A stretch of 64,000 bases of DNA from Chionoecetes opilio. Its lineage: Eukaryota > Arthropoda > Malacostraca > Decapoda > Majidae. A program made the translations under genes and the position numbers. The notes under the pieces are model-generated. The model worked only from the letters and a program-made list of their open reading frames with translations. It was not told where the DNA came from and searched no databases. The stretch covers positions 876,429 through 940,428 of the forward strand of contig JACEEZ010020100.1 in NCBI GenBank assembly GCA_016584305.1, given 5' to 3'. This document shows, in pieces, positions 57,995 to 64,000 of this stretch (its first letter is position 1; every line of letters starts with the position of its first letter).

Positions 57995-58050
57995 AATAGC
58001 TATAAGTACGTATTATAGTATATATACGTACTATACCTTATAGTACGTAT
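57995..58050. repeat. Palindromic AT-rich patch
   Basis: TATAAGTACGTATTATAGTA, then TATATACGTACTATA and CTTATAGTACGTAT, are mutually inverted. Confidence 0.65.
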
Positions 58051-58085
58051 GCATCAAGCTCGGTGATAAGAGTGTGTAATACTAA

Positions 58086-58104
58086 ACACACACACACACA
58101 CACA

Positions 58105-58135
<31 letters not shown>

Positions 58136-58139
58136 CACG
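58086..58139. repeat. (CA)n microsatellite
   Basis: About 50 bp with one CC interruption. Confidence 0.95.
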
Positions 58140-58338
58140 ACGGACTGGCCAAAAAAAAATGTATGAAAAAAAAAGCGAGAGCGATGGAAGACGAGGGTAG
58201 AAAAGAATGAAGGATGAAAATGTGCAAAGTAAAAGAGTGAATAATGAAAGAAATTCAGGGAAATAGTTAGAAGACTTGAAAAAGGTGAAAATTGAATAAA
58301 AAAATTTAAAAAACCTGAAGAAAGATATATTTAATTAC

Positions 58339-59661
<1,323 letters not shown>

Positions 59662-59669
59662 AAAAGATG

Positions 59670-60406
59670 GGATCACCTGAAGATCCGTCACCCCAGAATG
59701 TCCACCTGAAGATCAGTCACCCCAGGATATCCCACCTGAAGATCCGTCACCCCAGCCCACAGTGAATGTAATATATAAAACTAGGATAACAAATATATTC
59801 CTTTGCGTTATGCATCTTTTTTGTGAAAGTTTAAAAAAACCATTAAGAGTAATATACAGTGTTCCAAAATACAAAATACATTATACTTTACTCAGTATTC
59901 CCAAATACAGTACATTTATTTCGTGGATTTATACTTCAGGGAGTCTTTTGTTTGGCATTTCCACAGAAAACCATCCTTCGATCTGGAGTATTTTGTCCAA
60001 TTCATCCAGTTATCACATGCATCACACTTAACTTCACGCTTTAAAAATCTGTTTTGTTGGAGCCACCGAATAACTATAGTGGAATCATCACACAGCAGTG
60101 GTAGGACGCTATAGTTTGGAAGGTATTGCGTGCCAGGGTCCACTGACTGAGTCTGACTCCTATGACTAATTTATTTTAGCCCACTTACTTTTATATAGTC
60201 CTCCTACCTGACTGGAGGGTCCTGACTCCTCCCTTTTACCCATTTGACCTGACCTCATTTGGAAGGTGAAGTCAGGTCAGGTCTTGACCCCACCTGAAGA
60301 ACTGTCACCCCAGGTGTTGCCACCTGAAGAACCGTCACCCCAGGATATCCCACCTGAAGAACCGTCACCCTGCCAAACTCTGGGGTGACGGATCTTCAGG
60401 TGATCC
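59670..60406 (-). mobile_element. Merlin-type DNA transposon relic
   Basis: Perfect 28-bp inverted ends start GGATCACCTGAAGATCCGTC. A perfect 8-bp target duplication AAAAGATG lies at 59662-59669 and 60407-60414. Ends starting GG, an 8-bp duplication and the encoded protein fragment (59916-60143) together fit Merlin, the eukaryotic relatives of IS1016/ISXO2. Next to the ends, extra direct copies of CACCTGAAGAWCNGTCACCC occur: two at the left (59701-59756) and three at the right (60291-60371). At 737 bp, with no full transposase, it is nonautonomous. Confidence 0.82.
59916..60143 (-). pseudogene. Merlin/ISXO2-like transposase, N-terminal fragment
   Basis: The frame reads IRWLQQNRFLKREVKCDACD, then NWMNWTKYSRSKDGFLWKCQ and ends KYKSTK before a stop. 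The layout (a helix with WLQ..L, a C-x2-C pair, then DGFLWKC) is the N-terminal zinc-ribbon-like region seen before the DDE domain of ISXO2/Merlin transposases. The catalytic domain is absent or frameshifted. It lies wholly inside the 28-bp TIRs of the element above, which supports the identity. Confidence 0.7.
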
Positions 60407-61042
60407 AAAAGATGAGGATTTTTATAACTACGTGCTTTGTAATGCAACTGCAGTAGAACCCACATAACATAATGTGTGTGTGTGTGTGTGTGTGCCAATG
60501 GTGTCCGAGAGGTGCTTTCTGTTGTCGCCACTTTGATGTGTTTGTTTGGGTACGGGTAAGGACAGGTAACTGTGAAATGCTTAAATGTTGACGTAACAGA
60601 TTACGTTGATAATTATAATTGTTGCCGATGATCCGAGATACCTAATGCTGAACTTGGGACTGCGAAATGGCTCATACACACACACACACACACACACACA
60701 CGGGCAGACTGATGAAGCATGCAAAACGGGATTTCTGGGACGCTAACCATCTGAGTAACAATCGCAGCTCGTTCAAGGTAACAGCCAGCTTGCATGTCGA
60801 GGGTGAAGGAACGGGAGAAACCAGTTGCGTTTGACAGGAGTCACATATCACCATTACTTTAAAAATCTATATCGCCAGATTTTCTACTATTGCGTTATTG
60901 TTCAGTGTCCAATAAACTGTCGTGACAATTTTAAGGCGCGGAGAGATTAGCTGATTGGGCTGAAACTTGTTTTGAATGTAGTGTGAGCGAACAAGGTGAT
61001 TGGCTCTGAATCTATGAAGCAGGGTTTTGTATGTGTAAAGCT
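60407..61042. other. Non-coding, with (GT)n and (CA)n tracts
   Basis: (GT)n at 60474-60494 and (CA)n at 60675-60700. No exon supported. Confidence 0.5.
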
Positions 61043-61045
61043 CAG

Positions 61046-61276
61046 CGGCAGAACTGCGGAGTAGGGGGGCTACCGAGGAGGGGGGGAGATGTGCCCCCCA
61101 CCATTATTAGCGGTGCCCCCCCGACGGTAGCACTCTTATTGAATTATTGGATGAATGGGCAGCCTGAACATTTACCTGACGGCTTTGGTAACTGATTGGT
61201 GAGTAACTTGTTTGATAACTGGTGCCTCCTTGTTCTATCTTAGCGAAGCCTCGTTTTTATCATTTGTTCCGCCACT
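61046..61276. mobile_element. hAT-like short element, degraded
   Basis: The left end CAGCGGCAGAACTGCGGAG and the inverted right end (TAGTGGCGGAACAAATG read from 61276) resemble hAT termini, with GGGGGG/CCCCCCC blocks inside, as in the 7.4-kb element. No 8-bp target duplication is visible. Confidence 0.5.
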
Positions 61277-62360
<1,084 letters not shown>

Positions 62361-62639
62361 TTTAACGTGCCATCCCACTGTTGTCATGTCTGCCTGGCCC
62401 ATGACGTAGCTATATATACGTACAGCCTCGCTCAGGTCAGGAGGGAAAGTGTTCATCCCACTGCTTAGCTCCCATCCCGGGCACCCATCACCTGGCTAGG
62501 CTATGCATACGGCTCTGCCTCAAATACTTATAGAAGCTAGATCAATAGACTTTAATAGATAGCTAGTTAATCTTGTATAGAAGGGTCTGGTATTATCATT
62601 GGCGAGGGACTGTCGAGGAAGCTACCTATATGAGGAGTT

Positions 62640-62868
62640 GTATTATTATGTTCTTCGTCACTCTTTCCTTCTTCTTTCACTTCTTTCTCGTAACTCTTCC
62701 CGTCTTCTTTCAATCCTTTCACTCGTAACTCTTCCCTTCTTCTTTCACTTCTTTCTCATAACTCTTCCCGTCTTCTTTCAATCCTTTCACTCATAACTCT
62801 TCACTTCTTTCTGTCGTAACTCTTCCCTTCTTCTTTCACTTCTTTCCCTCATAACTTCCCTTTTTCTT
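62640..62868. repeat. Pyrimidine-rich repeat upstream of the exon
   Basis: Repeating CTCGTAACTCTTCCCGTCTT and CTTTCAATCCTTTCACTC-type units of about 30-65 bp. It forms a long pyrimidine-rich region ending 45 bp before the exon acceptor. Confidence 0.8.
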
Positions 62869-62916
62869 TAGTTACCTTGAAAAGAAGTCATTAACGGCAG
62901 TGTTTTTGTCCCGCAG

Positions 62917-63290
62917 GTAGGGCGTGATGCGTGGCGAGAGCAACGAAGCCGTGGTAGGCGGCATGGGCGAGGTGGTCCGCGCAGAGGGCGTTGGCGTCAA
63001 AGGCTCCGGAAGTCCCCCTCTGAGCGCCGCTGTCTCACAAGTCTCATTGGCGCAAAGTGACCTGACCACCAGCGACCCCGACCTCGTCTCCTCGTCCGCC
63101 TACTCCTCGGCCGCGTCCTCCAGGCCACCTTCGTCCTCGCAAATGTCTCTTCCCGCCACAGACTTGGACCTCACGCCGGACTCAGACTCCCCTCCGCCCT
63201 CTGCCTCGTCCTCCAGACGCGCCTCCTCCTCCGGCATGGTCACGCCGGATCTCAGACTCCCCACCCCGGAGGAATACACGGCAGAGACAG
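62917..63290 (+). CDS. First coding exon of an unrecognised Ser/Pro-rich protein
   Basis: A 374-bp exon lies between a good acceptor (GTGTTTTTGTCCCGCAG, AG at 62915-62916) and a consensus donor (GAGACAG then GTGAGAAG at 63291). An in-frame TAG directly after the acceptor (62918-62920) means translation starts within this exon, at the ATG at 62927 (MRGESNEAVV) or the one at about 62960 (MGEVVRAEGV), which has the better start context. About 121 codons follow. The peptide is disordered-looking: SPPLSAAVSQVSLAQSDLTT, DLVSSSAYSSAASSRPPSSS, LDLTPDSDSPPPSASSSRR, VTPDLRLPTPEEYTAETG. There is no signal peptide or domain. Several S/T-P sites suggest a phosphorylated regulatory N-terminus (inference). 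GC and CpG are far above the surroundings. The frame leaves in phase 1, so the rest of the gene lies beyond the window. Confidence 0.7.
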
Positions 63291-64000
63291 GTGAGAAGGG
63301 GACACGGCGAGAAATGTAGTACTCTTTCGTGTACGTTATATATTATTCCTGTATGTTTTATATTATGGTGAGAGGGTGACACACGGTTAGAAATGTACTC
63401 TTGCCTGTATGTTTTATGAAGATTATTGCCAGGGCCTGATTAAGGGGGGGGGGCTACCGGGGCTCTAGTCCCAGGGCCCCCACAAAAAGGAGCCTCCTCA
63501 TAAGTAATAAGTAAAATCAGTGTTAAATTTTTTTTTTTTTTTTTTTTGTCTCTGAATACCAGTCTATGCATTAATAGTTCTTTCCCAAACATAGGCCTCA
63601 AAATACCCACAAAAGTGCTTAATTTTCGTGCGAATATAGGGCCCCCACAAAAGCTGAGCCCCAGGGCCCCCACAGCTCTTGATCCGGCCCTGATTATTGC
63701 TGCCAGATTATTACCTCCATGAATCATTTATATCTGAGTTATTGCTCAGAGATATTTCACTTGTAGTTTTTGATCTATATAGAATTTATCTGTTCTTTTT
63801 AATAAGTGTATGTGCCTGCTGCGAATGTAATTAATGGAGTGGAGTGTCATGCACAGACTTACTGACACATCATTAACATAAGTTTTGAGACTATATAGTT
63901 CAAACACCTTTTTAGAATACAGCTCCAGCAGTATCGTTAACCTGCCATTGGAACTCCAGTACCTACCTACATGGATATATTGGGGCCGAGTGTGGATGAG
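63291..64000 (+). other. Start of the following intron
   Basis: From the donor at 63291 to the window end no further exon is evident. It contains a complete hAT-type MITE (63430-63692). Confidence 0.55.
63430..63692. mobile_element. hAT-type MITE with perfect 8-bp target duplication
   Basis: A 263-bp element with ends CAGGGCCTGATTAAGG and, inverted, CAGGGCCGGATCAAG. It is flanked by ATTATTGC on both sides (63422-63429 and 63693-63700). Long subterminal palindromic motifs (GGGCCCCCACAAAA) occur near both ends. An 8-bp duplication with CAG-starting ends is the hAT hallmark. It has no coding capacity. Confidence 0.85.

Overview
This is nuclear DNA of an animal, most likely a decapod crustacean. 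The basis is an intron-containing mu-class glutathione S-transferase (GST), very dense (CT)n/(GA)n and (CA)n microsatellites, long minisatellites, tRNA-derived SINEs, and LINE and DNA-transposon relics. The species is inferred from general character only. There is no bacterial-type gene organisation: no operons, ribosome-binding sites or CRISPR. Nearly all long open frames are translated tandem repeats.

Genes. The left end holds the last two coding exons of a mu-class GST on the + strand (122-220 and 3863-4063), separated by a 3.6-kb intron. That intron is packed with mobile-element relics. The right end holds a well-bounded exon (62917-63290, + strand) that starts the coding region of a Ser/Pro-rich, low-complexity protein I do not recognise. 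Between them I see no complete gene. A few GC/CpG-richer islands (about 9.35-9.7, 19.2-19.4, 21.0-21.28, 49.1-50.6 kb) may hold first exons or promoters, but only weak exon candidates can be proposed. The middle 59 kb is therefore either intergenic or inside very long introns.

Mobile elements. (1) A ~212-bp family with TTAA target sites and imperfect, unequal terminal repeats (piggyBac-type MITE), 12 copies or pieces. (2) The 3' ends of a CR1-like LINE with an octamer tail, at least six pieces. (3) A second LINE relic with endonuclease and reverse-transcriptase coding (31198-33562). (4) Three Helitron-like elements, two of them head-to-tail (8052-8986) and one carrying a 1-kb minisatellite (33861-35228). 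(5) Two pogo/Tigger-like copies flanked by TA, one encoding the start of a CENP-B-type transposase. (6) A Merlin-type relic with a perfect 8-bp target duplication (59670-60406). (7) hAT-, Mutator- and PIF/Harbinger-like nonautonomous elements. (8) Foldback elements. (9) Four kinds of tRNA-derived SINE.

The interval 31147-35250 is a clean nested stack. A CR1-like fragment was split at a TTAA by the MITE, the MITE was split by the second LINE, and the same CR1-like fragment was split again between A and T by a Helitron that contains the minisatellite. Other copies in the window give the empty sites that verify the junctions.

Tandem DNA. Minisatellites with units of 24, 25, 28/43, 30, 33, 35, 41, 42, 43, 44, 54, 67 and about 145-171 bp make up a large share of the window. 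The largest are 25.18-27.24 kb (25-bp unit), 13.86-14.91 kb (42-bp unit) and 34.09-35.06 kb (33-bp G-rich unit).
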